8,740 nucleotides of DNA from JAAAPF01 sp964481035 (GCA_964481035.1 CAYZSE010000131.1:1-8740), one strand, 5' to 3'. Positions 1 to 7,564 are shown, numbered from the stretch's first letter. Translations and numbers: made by a program. The notes: generated by a model not told the origin, from the sequence alone.

Positions 1-439
1 CGGGCGGAACCTTGCGCTTGCCCGGCAGCGCCGCGGCGGCGTGGCAGCAATCGAGGATGACGGCCTGGCGGCGCGCACCGCTCTCGCGCATGCGGGCGTG
101 GAGGAAGTCGCGCTCGAGCGCCGTCGCCGCGAGGTGCACGGGGTCGGTGTCGTGGGCGACGAAGTAGAAGTCGTCGGTGAGCGCGTCGAGCCGGCCATGG
201 CCCGCGAAGTAGAAGAGAATGAAGTCGTCCTTGCGGCGGCCGTGGTAGAGGGCCGCCACGGCGCGGCGCAAGCGGGTCAGCGTCGGGTCCTCGAGCGGCG
301 TCACGCTCGCGAAGCCGCCGCGCTCCTCGAGCACGGCCTCGAGCGCCGCGACATCGCGCAGCGCGCCGGGTAGCGGCGGGATGTTCGCGTCCTCGAAGGT
401 GCCGCAGCCGACGAGCAGCGCGTGGCGCTCGCCGCTCAT
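1..439 (-). CDS. Caspase-like (peptidase C14) protease, partial at the left edge
   Basis: The visible 146 residues are the N-terminal part of a caspase-fold cysteine protease of the bacterial metacaspase/paracaspase type; the C-terminus lies beyond the window. It opens with a first strand (HALLVGCGTF, residues 6-15), followed by a helix (ALRDVAALEAVL). The second core strand and catalytic His are in FILFYFAGHG (73-82, His81), and the catalytic Cys is in VILDCCHAA (127-135, probably Cys132). The His-Gly and D-C-C-H signatures are hallmarks of the family, which cuts proteins after specific residues. The ATG overlaps the stop of the upstream gene as ATGA, so the two are almost certainly translationally coupled. 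Bacterial caspases of this kind often act as effectors in conflict or cell-death systems; that role here is inference. Any C-terminal sensor or effector domain is out of view. Confidence 0.88.
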   Translation of the reverse strand, partial: MSGERHALLVGCGTFEDANIPPLPGALRDVAALEAVLEERGGFASVTPLEDPTLTRLRRAVAALYHGRRKDDFILFYFAGHGRLDALTDDFYFVAHDTDPVHLAATALERDFLHARMRESGARRQAVILDCCHAAAALPGKRKVPP

Positions 440-870
440 GGCCCCTCGCGCTGGAGCCGGGCGGCATAAGCACGGGCGAACGCGCGCACGTCCTCCGCGC
501 TCGCGCCGTTGGGGGTGACCGTGAGCTTGGTGCCGTCGCCCGTGTCGACGACGACCTGCGTCACCTCGGGGCCGGCGTCGACGAGCCAGCCCTTCACCAG
601 GTCGACCAGTTCGCCGACGATGGTCTTGCCGAGCGCACCGGCAGCCCCGGCGGCGATGAGCGGGCCGTAGGCTTGCGCCCATTCGACCAGCAGCGTGCCG
701 ATGGTGGCGAGATCGCCGCGGGCACGTTCGACGGCCTCGCCCTCGGCCTCCGTGACGGTGAAGTCGCCCGCCTGGCGCAGCCGGCGGGCGAGGCCGGCGG
801 CGAGGGCCTGGCGGCGCTCGTCGTCGAGATCGTCGGCCGCGATGGCGACCTGCAATGCCGCCTCGGACAT
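436..870 (-). CDS. EACC1-like effector-associated protein, caspase partner
   Basis: This 144-aa protein is encoded directly upstream of the caspase and overlaps it by four bases. It has a short N-terminal strand and helix (residues 5-35), a strand near 36-41, a Gly/Ala-rich hydrophobic helical stretch (about 54-98, including GALGKTIVGELVDLVKGWL), then a beta hairpin (VTQVVVDTGDGTKLTVTP, 103-120) and a final helix. That order, especially the small-residue helix ending in a WL-type motif followed by a hairpin with a 'dG.k.tv' turn, resembles the EACC1 family, which sits next to peptidase effectors in bacterial NTP-dependent conflict systems. The match is from memory of the family pattern and needs a profile search. 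I start at the ATG at 870 because GGAGGA lies six bases upstream; a GTG 30 bases further out has no such site. The hydrophobic stretch could instead be membrane-associated. Confidence 0.6.
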   Translation of the reverse strand: MSEAALQVAIAADDLDDERRQALAAGLARRLRQAGDFTVTEAEGEAVERARGDLATIGTLLVEWAQAYGPLIAAGAAGALGKTIVGELVDLVKGWLVDAGPEVTQVVVDTGDGTKLTVTPNGASAEDVRAFARAYAARLQREGP

Positions 871-876
871 CGCGCG

Positions 877-882
877 TCCTCC
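877..882 (-). promoter_or_regulatory. Ribosome binding site of the EACC1-like gene
   Basis: On the minus strand this reads GGAGGA, six bases before the ATG at 870. It decides the start of the EACC1-like gene against the upstream in-frame GTG at 900. Confidence 0.7.
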
Positions 883-1020
883 GGGTTTCCGTCTCGTCAC
901 GTCCTGAAACCATAAGTCGCGCCGGCCGGCAACGCGGGCGGGCGCCGCGGGCCTTTTGGTGCACGGCCGGCGATGCTACACAGCAGGTTCTTCCCAGACA
1001 TCTGGAGCCCGCGAGCGCCC

Positions 1021-2697
<1,677 letters not shown>

Positions 2698-2709
2698 GCC
2701 GCGGCGCGG

Positions 2710-3564
2710 TCAGGGCGCGCAGCGCTCGACCACGGCGGCGCAGGCGCGGATCGAGCCGCCGCCCCAGCCGGCGCGGTTCTCGCTGTCGATGGCGACGATG
2801 CGGTCGTCGACGATCTTGAACGTAAAGACGCATGCGTCGTCGGCGTCGCGCAGGTCGAGCGGCCCGCCGAGCCGGCCGTCGGCCTGGCGCGGCTGCGTCG
2901 AGGCGTAGATCCAGCGCGCCGCGGCCACGCCCTCGACCATCTCGGCCGGCGTGCCGATGCAGGCGAGCAGCCGCTCGCTCGGCGCACCCCGCAAGGCGGC
3001 CTCCGCCTCGCGAACCGTGCCAAGATGCGGTGCGCCGCAACCGCAGACGACGACCGCAACGAGCAACGCCGCCAATCGGGCGGCTGCCGCCGTGGCGCGG
3101 TCGCGCCGGGCGCGGCGCATGGCGAGACCCTCGCGCAGGTTCGACGCCAAGAGGACGATGTTGGCGGCACCCGCGACGAGCTCCAGCGCCTGCAGTGCTG
3201 CGAAGGTCACATCGAGCTGACCCGCCCGTGCCCGAGCCGCGAGCAACAGCGCCGTCGGGATGAGGATGACGACGCCGTTGAGCGCGGCGAGCCGCAGCCG
3301 CCACTGCTTGCGCCGCGTCCGCGCATCGAGGCGGCCACGCGCGAGTCGCGCGCCCGACACGCCGGCCGCCGCAAGCGCCGGGACGAGGATCAGGAAGCCC
3401 AAGGGGATGGCCATCTTGACGGCGATCACGGCAGCGGTGGAGCCGAGGGTCTCGACCGCCACGGTCGCGGTCCAGAAGCTGGCGATGAGCGCGAGGGCGA
3501 GGCCGCCCGCGCCGGCGTGGAAGCGGGCGAGGAACGGCGTCGCGGCGCGATCGGGGGACGACAT
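2710..3564 (-). CDS. Membrane protein fused to a lipoprotein-like domain
   Basis: A 284-aa continuous frame with two distinct halves. Residues 1-148 are a small integral membrane protein with about four helices (near 18-37, 43-66, 91-110, 117-140) and basic loops between. Residues 149-284 look like a separate lipoprotein: Met149, a basic stretch, a hydrophobic segment, and a lipobox-like VCGC (173-176), then a soluble domain. That domain starts LGTVREAEAALRGAPSERLL, has CIGTPAEM, and ends with CVFTFKIVDDRIVAIDSENR and a Cys-bearing tail, a layout seen in small BamE/SmpA-like hypothetical lipoproteins. The start at 3564 is supported by AAGGAGG five to six bases upstream. The ATG at 3120 (codon 149) has a GAGGG seven bases ahead, so the second half may also be made alone. 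The gene is divergent from marR and probably controlled by it. I cannot assign a function to either half. Confidence 0.8.
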   Translation of the reverse strand: MSSPDRAATPFLARFHAGAGGLALALIASFWTATVAVETLGSTAAVIAVKMAIPLGFLILVPALAAAGVSGARLARGRLDARTRRKQWRLRLAALNGVVILIPTALLLAARARAGQLDVTFAALQALELVAGAANIVLLASNLREGLAMRRARRDRATAAAARLAALLVAVVVCGCGAPHLGTVREAEAALRGAPSERLLACIGTPAEMVEGVAAARWIYASTQPRQADGRLGGPLDLRDADDACVFTFKIVDDRIVAIDSENRAGWGGGSIRACAAVVERCAP

Positions 3565-3577
3565 CGGGGCCTCCTTT

Positions 3578-3608
3578 TAGATAGCGCACTATCTATAGCA
3601 CGCTATCT
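3578..3608. promoter_or_regulatory. Nested inverted repeats, probable MarR operator
   Basis: Two overlapping dyads sit between the divergent genes. One is TAGATAG-CGCA-CTATCTA (3578-3595, perfect 7-bp arms). A second, shorter one is ATAGC-AC-GCTAT (3595-3606). The outer ends AGATAGCG (3579-3586) and CGCTATCT (3601-3608) also form a perfect 8-bp arm pair around the whole site. MarR dimers bind such 16-20 bp palindromes, usually in their own divergent promoter region, so this is the natural autoregulatory operator. Room for two dimers is suggested by the two dyads. Binding by this regulator is inferred from position, not proven. Confidence 0.75.
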
Positions 3609-3619
3609 GTTTTCGACAA
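3592..3619 (-). promoter_or_regulatory. Candidate promoter of the membrane/lipoprotein gene
   Basis: On the minus strand TTGTCG (3619-3614) is separated by 16 bases from TATAGA (3597-3592), each matching four of six consensus positions. The -10 box lies inside the inverted repeats, so a bound MarR dimer would block it. A perfect TTGACA also occurs on this strand at 3638-3633, but with only a poor -10 match 17-18 bases downstream, so the exact promoter is uncertain. Confidence 0.45.
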
Positions 3620-3641
3620 GGACCTCCCTTACTGTCAAAAT
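3613..3641 (+). promoter_or_regulatory. Candidate marR promoter giving a leaderless transcript
   Basis: TCGACA (3613-3618, five of six to TTGACA), a 17-base spacer, and CAAAAT (3636-3641, four of six to TATAAT). The expected transcription start, about seven bases after the -10 box, falls on or next to the ATG at 3648. That agrees with the absence of any Shine-Dalgarno sequence before this gene. Confidence 0.5.
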
Positions 3642-3647
3642 GGTCTC

Positions 3648-4079
3648 ATGGCGTTCGACAAATCCCGCTCTGCCGGCTTTCTCGCCAACCATCTGGCGCG
3701 GCTCTTCGCCCACGGCCTGCACGCGCGCATCCACCCGCTCGGGCTGGCGCCGGCGCAATTCATGACGCTCTTGGAGCTCTGGGACGAGGAGGGGCTGACC
3801 CAAGCCGATCTGGTGGCGCGGCTCGACGTCGAGCAAGCGACGATGGCCAACACCCTCGCGCGGATGGAGAGGGACGGCCTGATCCGGCGCGAGCCGCACC
3901 CCGACGACCGGCGCGCGCGGTGCATCAAGCTGACCGACAAGGCGCGCGCTCTGCGCGAGGCCGCCGTCGCCGCGGCAACCGCGGAGAACGCGGCGGCGTT
4001 GGCCCCCTTGTCGGCCGAGGAACGCGCGACCTTCATCGGCCTCGCGCAACGCCTGATCGCCCACATGCGCGCGAAGTGA
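3648..4079 (+). CDS. MarR-family transcriptional regulator
   Basis: A 143-aa winged-helix DNA-binding protein of normal MarR length. N-terminal dimerisation helices (about 5-30) are followed by the helix PAQFMTLLELWDEEG (35-49). The winged helix-turn-helix comes next: LTQADLVARLDVEQATMANTLARMERDGLI (50-79, recognition helix about 62-76), then the wing with PDDRRARCIKLTDKA (85-99). A C-terminal helix pair closes the dimer. The DDRR wing is the typical minor-groove contact of the family. It lies divergent from the membrane/lipoprotein gene, with palindromes between them, so autorepression and control of that gene are likely. The ligand cannot be told from sequence. There is no in-frame upstream start and no visible Shine-Dalgarno, and the proposed -10 box ends six bases before the ATG. 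Confidence 0.93.
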   Translation: MAFDKSRSAGFLANHLARLFAHGLHARIHPLGLAPAQFMTLLELWDEEGLTQADLVARLDVEQATMANTLARMERDGLIRREPHPDDRRARCIKLTDKARALREAAVAAATAENAAALAPLSAEERATFIGLAQRLIAHMRAK

Positions 4080-4166
4080 CCGCCGCGCCGCAAGGCCTGG
4101 AGGATCGGTCCTTGAAGGTGGCCCGAGGCCGCGACGACGATTGCCGACGGCCGCCTGACGAAACTC

Positions 4167-4196
4167 CCTGACACATCAGGCGCCGCGGCTTATAGC
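4167..4196 (+). promoter_or_regulatory. Sigma70-type promoter of the patatin lipoprotein gene, with overlapping dyad
   Basis: CTGACA (4168-4173) and TATAGC (4191-4196) are separated by exactly 17 bases, matching five and four of six consensus positions. Transcription would begin near 4203, about 25 bases before the ATG at 4228. The -35 box lies within an inverted repeat CCTGA-CACA-TCAGG (4167-4180), and CCTGAC also occurs at 4154-4159, 13 bases upstream. This could be a small operator. It is the only structure I see in the 148-bp gap after marR. Confidence 0.55.
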
Positions 4197-4227
4197 GAGG
4201 CCGACGAGCCGGTAGCGGGCGAAGTGG

Positions 4228-5448
4228 ATGTGTCATTCTGCCGTAGGGAAGTTTGCAGCGGGCTTGCTCGCGTTGTTGGGGCTGGCGGCTTGCGCATCGA
4301 CGCCCCCGCGCAACCCGCTGCCCGCCGATCTCCTCGCCGCGGCCGAGGTGCCCGGCATCCCGTGCGGTCGGCAGTGGGCGCTCGATGCCCGGCCCGATCC
4401 GGCGCGCCTGGAGCGGACGGTGCGCGAGCTCGAGGCCGCCTATCCCGATCGCTTCCGCTCCGGCGGCGACGCCGTGCTCTCGCTGATGTCGCTTTCGGGA
4501 GGCGCCGACCAAGGGGCGTTCGGCGCCGGTTTCATGCGCGGCTGGACCGAGAGTGGCACGCGGCCCGAGTTCACCATCGTCACCGGCGTCAGCACGGGCG
4601 CCCTCTCGGCGCCCTTCGTCTTTCTCGGCCCCGATTACGACGACGATCTCGCCAAGGTCTACAGGACCCCGCTGAAAGACGTTGCGATCGAGCGCTCGCT
4701 GCTCGCCGCCTGGGAGACCGGCTCGGTCTTCGACACGACGCCGCTGTTCAAGCTCATCCAGGAGTTCGCCGACGAAGACTTTCTGGACGCCATCGCCCGC
4801 GAGCACGCGAAGGGCCGACGCCTGTTCGTGCAGAGTACCAGCCTCGACGCCAAGCGACCGGTGCTGTGGGACCTCGGCTGCATCGCGTCGAGCGACGCTC
4901 CGGATCGGGCCGAGGTCTTCCACAAGGCGCTGCTGGCGTCGGCATCGATCCCCGTGGCCTTCCCGCCGGTCCGCATGGAGGTGGAGGCCGGCGGCGCGCG
5001 CTACGACGAGCTGCACGCCGATGGCGGCGTGATCTCGCAGACGACGTCGCTGGGGTCGCTGCTGGTCCATCTCGGTCAGCCGTTCGCCGAGCGCGGCTAT
5101 TCGCCCCGTCGCGTCATGTACGTCATCCGCAACGGTCGTCTGCTGCCTCGCTACAAGGTCGTCGAGCAGACCCTCGAGGACCTCTCGAACAACGCGGTTT
5201 CGACGATGATATCGGTGAGTGGCGCGACCGATCTCGTGCTCGCCTACGAACTCGCCGCCCAAACCGACTTCACCTTCCAAGCGACATGGATTGCCGAAGA
5301 CTTCACGCGCCCCTACAGCGGCCCGTTCGACCCCGCCTACATGGAGGCGCTGCAAGCCTACGGCCATCAGCGCTTCAAGAGCGGCAAGCCATGGGCGGAC
5401 CGGCTGTTCCTCATCGACCTCAAACGTCACGCGGCCGGCGGAGCTTAG
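4228..5448 (+). CDS. Patatin-like phospholipase, lipoprotein
   Basis: A 406-aa patatin-family lipid acyl hydrolase exported as a lipoprotein. The signal peptide has Lys8, a hydrophobic core (9-19) and the lipobox LAAC with Cys22 as the lipidation site, so the enzyme should be anchored in the cell envelope. Patatin signatures follow in order: the glycine-rich oxyanion loop SGGADQGAFGAG (90-101), the nucleophile elbow GVSTG (120-124, Ser122), and the Asp of the Ser-Asp dyad in DGG (265-267). Such enzymes cleave acyl chains from phospholipids or other lipids; the natural substrate is unknown. The stretch after residue 290 (YVIRNGRLLP, FTFQATWIAEDF) is not part of the catalytic core. The ATG at 4228 gives a well-formed signal peptide, although the ribosome binding site is weak. 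The gene stands alone with its own promoter. Confidence 0.92.
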   Translation: MCHSAVGKFAAGLLALLGLAACASTPPRNPLPADLLAAAEVPGIPCGRQWALDARPDPARLERTVRELEAAYPDRFRSGGDAVLSLMSLSGGADQGAFGAGFMRGWTESGTRPEFTIVTGVSTGALSAPFVFLGPDYDDDLAKVYRTPLKDVAIERSLLAAWETGSVFDTTPLFKLIQEFADEDFLDAIAREHAKGRRLFVQSTSLDAKRPVLWDLGCIASSDAPDRAEVFHKALLASASIPVAFPPVRMEVEAGGARYDELHADGGVISQTTSLGSLLVHLGQPFAERGYSPRRVMYVIRNGRLLPRYKVVEQTLEDLSNNAVSTMISVSGATDLVLAYELAAQTDFTFQATWIAEDFTRPYSGPFDPAYMEALQAYGHQRFKSGKPWADRLFLIDLKRHAAGGA

Positions 5449-5780
5449 CGGCCGTCGGGCGGCGCCAAGCCCGTTCGAGCGGCCACGGTTCGGGGCCAAC
5501 CGATAGGATCGGCTACCTGGCTGGGGACGGCGGTCGTCCGGTGCGAACAGCTCGACATCCGTTACTCGACGATGTCACGGCGGCAGTCCGAGCCCTCGCG
5601 AGGGTGTCGAGCCCAACGGCCCTGCCGCCGCGCGCCGGGCCCCGCGTGCGACCCGGCCGGTCGTGCAGTCGGTCTCGACCTATGCGGGCGCCGGGCTCGA
5701 TTGCGAGCCATTTGCCGTAGGCGGCGACGCGCCGGCGGACGGTCGCGACGTCGCTCGGCATCCCCTCTCCGGTCGGGAGT
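5449..5780. other. 332-bp gap between convergent genes
   Basis: This lies between the stop of the patatin gene and the stop of the dehalogenase gene. It contains a perfect 12-bp palindrome CCCTCGCGAGGG (5593-5604) and a weak 5-bp stem (CGGTT 5486-5490 with AACCG 5498-5502), neither followed by a T-run. I found no convincing intrinsic terminator for either gene. The right-hand part holds a doubtful small ORF on the minus strand, listed separately; otherwise I see nothing recognisable. Confidence 0.5.
5513..5761 (-). CDS. Doubtful small ORF downstream of the dehalogenase gene
   Basis: This would encode 82 residues from an ATG at 5761, with GGAGAGGGG directly ahead, 19 bases after the dehalogenase stop on the same strand. 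The first 27 or so codons (MPSDVATVRRRVAAYGKWLA and onward) use mostly G/C-ending codons like the neighbours and look helical and protein-like. From about codon 28 the codon choice becomes mixed (ATA, GGT, CGA, AGG, ACT, ACA) and the protein becomes Arg/Gly/Ala-rich low complexity. It is either a short real gene at the end of the transporter/dehalogenase operon, the preserved head of a decayed gene, or chance. No family was recognised; a vague likeness to the N-terminal helices of tyrosine recombinases is too weak to use. Confidence 0.25.
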   Translation of the reverse strand: MPSDVATVRRRVAAYGKWLAIEPGARIGRDRLHDRPGRTRGPARGGRAVGLDTLARARTAAVTSSSNGCRAVRTGRPPSPAR

Positions 5781-6662
5781 TCACGCAGCGAAGAAGCCCA
5801 GAAATGCCGCGACGACGGCATCGGGCGCCTCCTCCGCCAGATAGTGGCCGCACGGCACGCTTGCGGCCTGCACCTCGTCGGGCCGGGCGTGCTTGACGCG
5901 CCAGGTGGCCGGCACGTCGAAATGGCGATGCATGAGCCCCTGCTCGCCCCACATCACCAGGAGCGGGCACTCGAGCCGCAGATGCTCGTCGGCGCGGTCG
6001 TGGACGAGATCGACGGACGCCGCGGCGCGGTAGTCCTCGCACATGGCGTGGACCGTGGCCGGGTCTTGGATGCAGCGCTCGTACTCGGCGCGCACCGCCG
6101 GCGGGAAGGCGTCCGTAGCACTGCCCCAGCGGGCGAGCTTGGCGCGCAGATAGGCGATCGGTGCGGCGTTGATGAGATCCTCGGGCAACGGCGCCGGCTG
6201 GGCCAGGAAGAACCAGTGATAGTAGCCCATTGCGAGCGCCATGTCGGTCGCCGCGAAGAGCGTGCGCGTCGGCACGATGTCGAGCAACGCCAGGCGCTCG
6301 ACGCGCTCGGCGTGGTCGAGAGCGAGCCGATGCGCCACCCGCGCGCCGCGGTCGTGGGCGCCGACCTGGAAGCGGGCGAAGCCGAGGCGCTGCATCAGCG
6401 TCGCCATGTCGGCGGCCATCGTCCGCTTGGCGTAGGCGGCGTGGTCGGGATCGCCCGGCGGCTTGCCGCTGTCGCCATAGCCTCGAAGGTCCGCGCAGAC
6501 GACGGTCCAGCGCCGGGCGAGCCGCGGCGCGATGGCGTGCCACATGACGTGGCTCTGCGGAAAGCCGTGCAAGAGGAGGAGCGGCGGGCCGCTGCCGCCG
6601 ATCCGGGCGCAGATCGTCGTCTCGCCAACGTCGATGAAGCGACGCTCGAAATTGTCGAACAC
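5781..6662 (-). CDS. Haloacetate/fluoroacetate dehalogenase family alpha/beta hydrolase
   Basis: A 293-aa alpha/beta hydrolase, almost the length of DehH1/FAc-DEX (294 aa), which hydrolyses haloacetates, including fluoroacetate, to glycolate and halide. From the GTG at 6662 the protein begins MFDNFERRFIDVG, like DehH1. Key residues fall at or near the same numbers: oxyanion-side Phe34 in HGFPQ, nucleophile Asp104 with carboxylate-binding Arg105 and Arg108 (HDRGAR), acid Asp128 (LLDIVP), the halide-pocket pair His149-Trp150 (YYHWFF), Tyr211 (CEDYR), and general-base His273 (CGHYL). The elbow reads A-H-D-R-G, Ala replacing the first Gly. The GTG start is set by AAGGAGG at 6674-6668; a GTG at 6695 would add 11 residues and overlap the transporter gene. 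The gene follows the EamA transporter by 11 bases in one operon. Family membership is firm; activity on C-F bonds, rather than on C-Cl or epoxide substrates, is inference. Confidence 0.85.
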   Translation of the reverse strand: MFDNFERRFIDVGETTICARIGGSGPPLLLLHGFPQSHVMWHAIAPRLARRWTVVCADLRGYGDSGKPPGDPDHAAYAKRTMAADMATLMQRLGFARFQVGAHDRGARVAHRLALDHAERVERLALLDIVPTRTLFAATDMALAMGYYHWFFLAQPAPLPEDLINAAPIAYLRAKLARWGSATDAFPPAVRAEYERCIQDPATVHAMCEDYRAAASVDLVHDRADEHLRLECPLLVMWGEQGLMHRHFDVPATWRVKHARPDEVQAASVPCGHYLAEEAPDAVVAAFLGFFAA

Positions 6663-6667
6663 GCGGC

Positions 6668-6674
6668 CCTCCTT
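6668..6674 (-). promoter_or_regulatory. Ribosome binding site fixing the dehalogenase start
   Basis: On the minus strand this reads AAGGAGG, five bases before the GTG at 6662. It overlaps the stop codon of the transporter gene, so the two genes are probably translationally coupled. It supports the 6662 start against the upstream GTG at 6695. Confidence 0.75.
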
Positions 6675-7564
6675 CAGCGACGGCTGACGCACCACAGCCC
6701 CAGGCCGACGAGCACGGCCGAGGTCAGATGATAGGGCCGGAGCGGCTCACCTAGAAGAGCGACCGCGAGCACGGCGGCGGAAAGCGGGATGAGGTTCGTC
6801 GCTGCCCCGCCCATCTGCGGGCCCAGCTCGCGCACGGCCGCGCCGAAGGCGATGTAGGCGAGGGTCGACGGGAAGACGACGAGATAGGCGAGGCCCAGGC
6901 CGACTTCCGGCGAAAGATCGAGTTGGAAATCCCGCAGCGCGTAGGTGGCGAGCGACAGGGCGAGGCCCGGCAGCACGGTCGCCAGCAGGAAGGGCAAAGG
7001 CGGTACCGTGGTCGGGCGAAAGCGCAAGAGCACCGTGTAGAGCGCCCAGAAGCCGACCGCGACGACCTGGATGAGGTCGCCCCCGTTGAGGTCGAGCCGA
7101 AGGACGGTGGCGATGTCGCCACGGGTCACGACGACGGCGGCGCCGACGATCGAGAGCCCGACGCCGAGGGCCTGGCGCGGGCGGATCCGGTCGCCCGACA
7201 TCGCCCAGGCGATGACGACCACGTAGAGCGGCGTCAGGGTCGAGAGGAGCGCGACGTTGAGGACCGTGGTCTGGGCGAGTGCCGTGTACTGCAGGAGATG
7301 AAAGCCGCCGATGCCGGTGAGGCCCAAGGCGAGCACCAGGCGGCGGTGAGACCAGAGTTCGCGGCGATGACGCCAGAACGCGCCGCCGCACATGAAGGTG
7401 AGCAGGAGCGCCGCACCGCCCCAGCGGCAGACGTTGAGGGTGGTGGGATCGACCGCACCGGCGAGGGCCCGTCCGACGACGAGATTGCCGCCCCAGGTCA
7501 AGGGCGCGAAGGCGAGCAGCAAGGTCGGCCAAAGCCAACGCGCCCCGGCTGGCTTCACTTTCAT
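6674..7564 (-). CDS. EamA/DMT-superfamily transporter
   Basis: A 296-aa inner-membrane protein of the usual ten-helix, two-EamA-repeat design. Repeat 1 covers about residues 12-147 and repeat 2 about 163-294. Family features include WGGN in helix 1 (24-27), Arg47 in helix 2 (NVCRWGGAALLL), the stretch ALAQTTVLNVALLSTLTPLYVVVIAW (95-120) in repeat 1 and its counterpart NLIPLSAAVLAVALLGEPL (257-275) in repeat 2. The short N-terminus is basic, and the C-terminus ends CVSRR. DMT proteins move amino acids, nucleotide-sugars or other small metabolites, mostly outward; sequence alone does not give the substrate. The ATG at 7564 is preceded by GGAGG. It is the first gene of an operon with the dehalogenase, so a link to halo-organic acid handling is possible but may be coincidental. 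Confidence 0.93.
   Translation of the reverse strand: MKVKPAGARWLWPTLLLAFAPLTWGGNLVVGRALAGAVDPTTLNVCRWGGAALLLTFMCGGAFWRHRRELWSHRRLVLALGLTGIGGFHLLQYTALAQTTVLNVALLSTLTPLYVVVIAWAMSGDRIRPRQALGVGLSIVGAAVVVTRGDIATVLRLDLNGGDLIQVVAVGFWALYTVLLRFRPTTVPPLPFLLATVLPGLALSLATYALRDFQLDLSPEVGLGLAYLVVFPSTLAYIAFGAAVRELGPQMGGAATNLIPLSAAVLAVALLGEPLRPYHLTSAVLVGLGLWCVSRR

Noticed and set aside
956..982. Possible ettA promoter TTGGTG ... TACACA
   Set aside because: The spacer is only 15 bases and the -10 match is three of six, so it cannot be told from chance.
973..1020. A 16-residue N-terminal extension of EttA from the ATG at 973
   Set aside because: Known EttA proteins begin at the position matching the ATG at 1021, and the extension resembles nothing.
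4033..5499. A 488-codon minus-strand frame opposite marR and the patatin gene
   Set aside because: It is a shadow of a gene with clear signal peptide and catalytic motifs on the plus strand, and shows no motif itself.
5593..5604. Perfect palindrome CCCTCGCGAGGG as a terminator or operator
   Set aside because: It has no loop and no T-run, and lies far from any start. In GC-rich DNA a 12-bp dyad of this composition is weak evidence.
5702..5761. Tyrosine-recombinase remnant suggested by the TVRRRVAAYGKWLA stretch
   Set aside because: The likeness covers one helix only. There is no catalytic Arg/His/Tyr region and no attachment-site repeat nearby.
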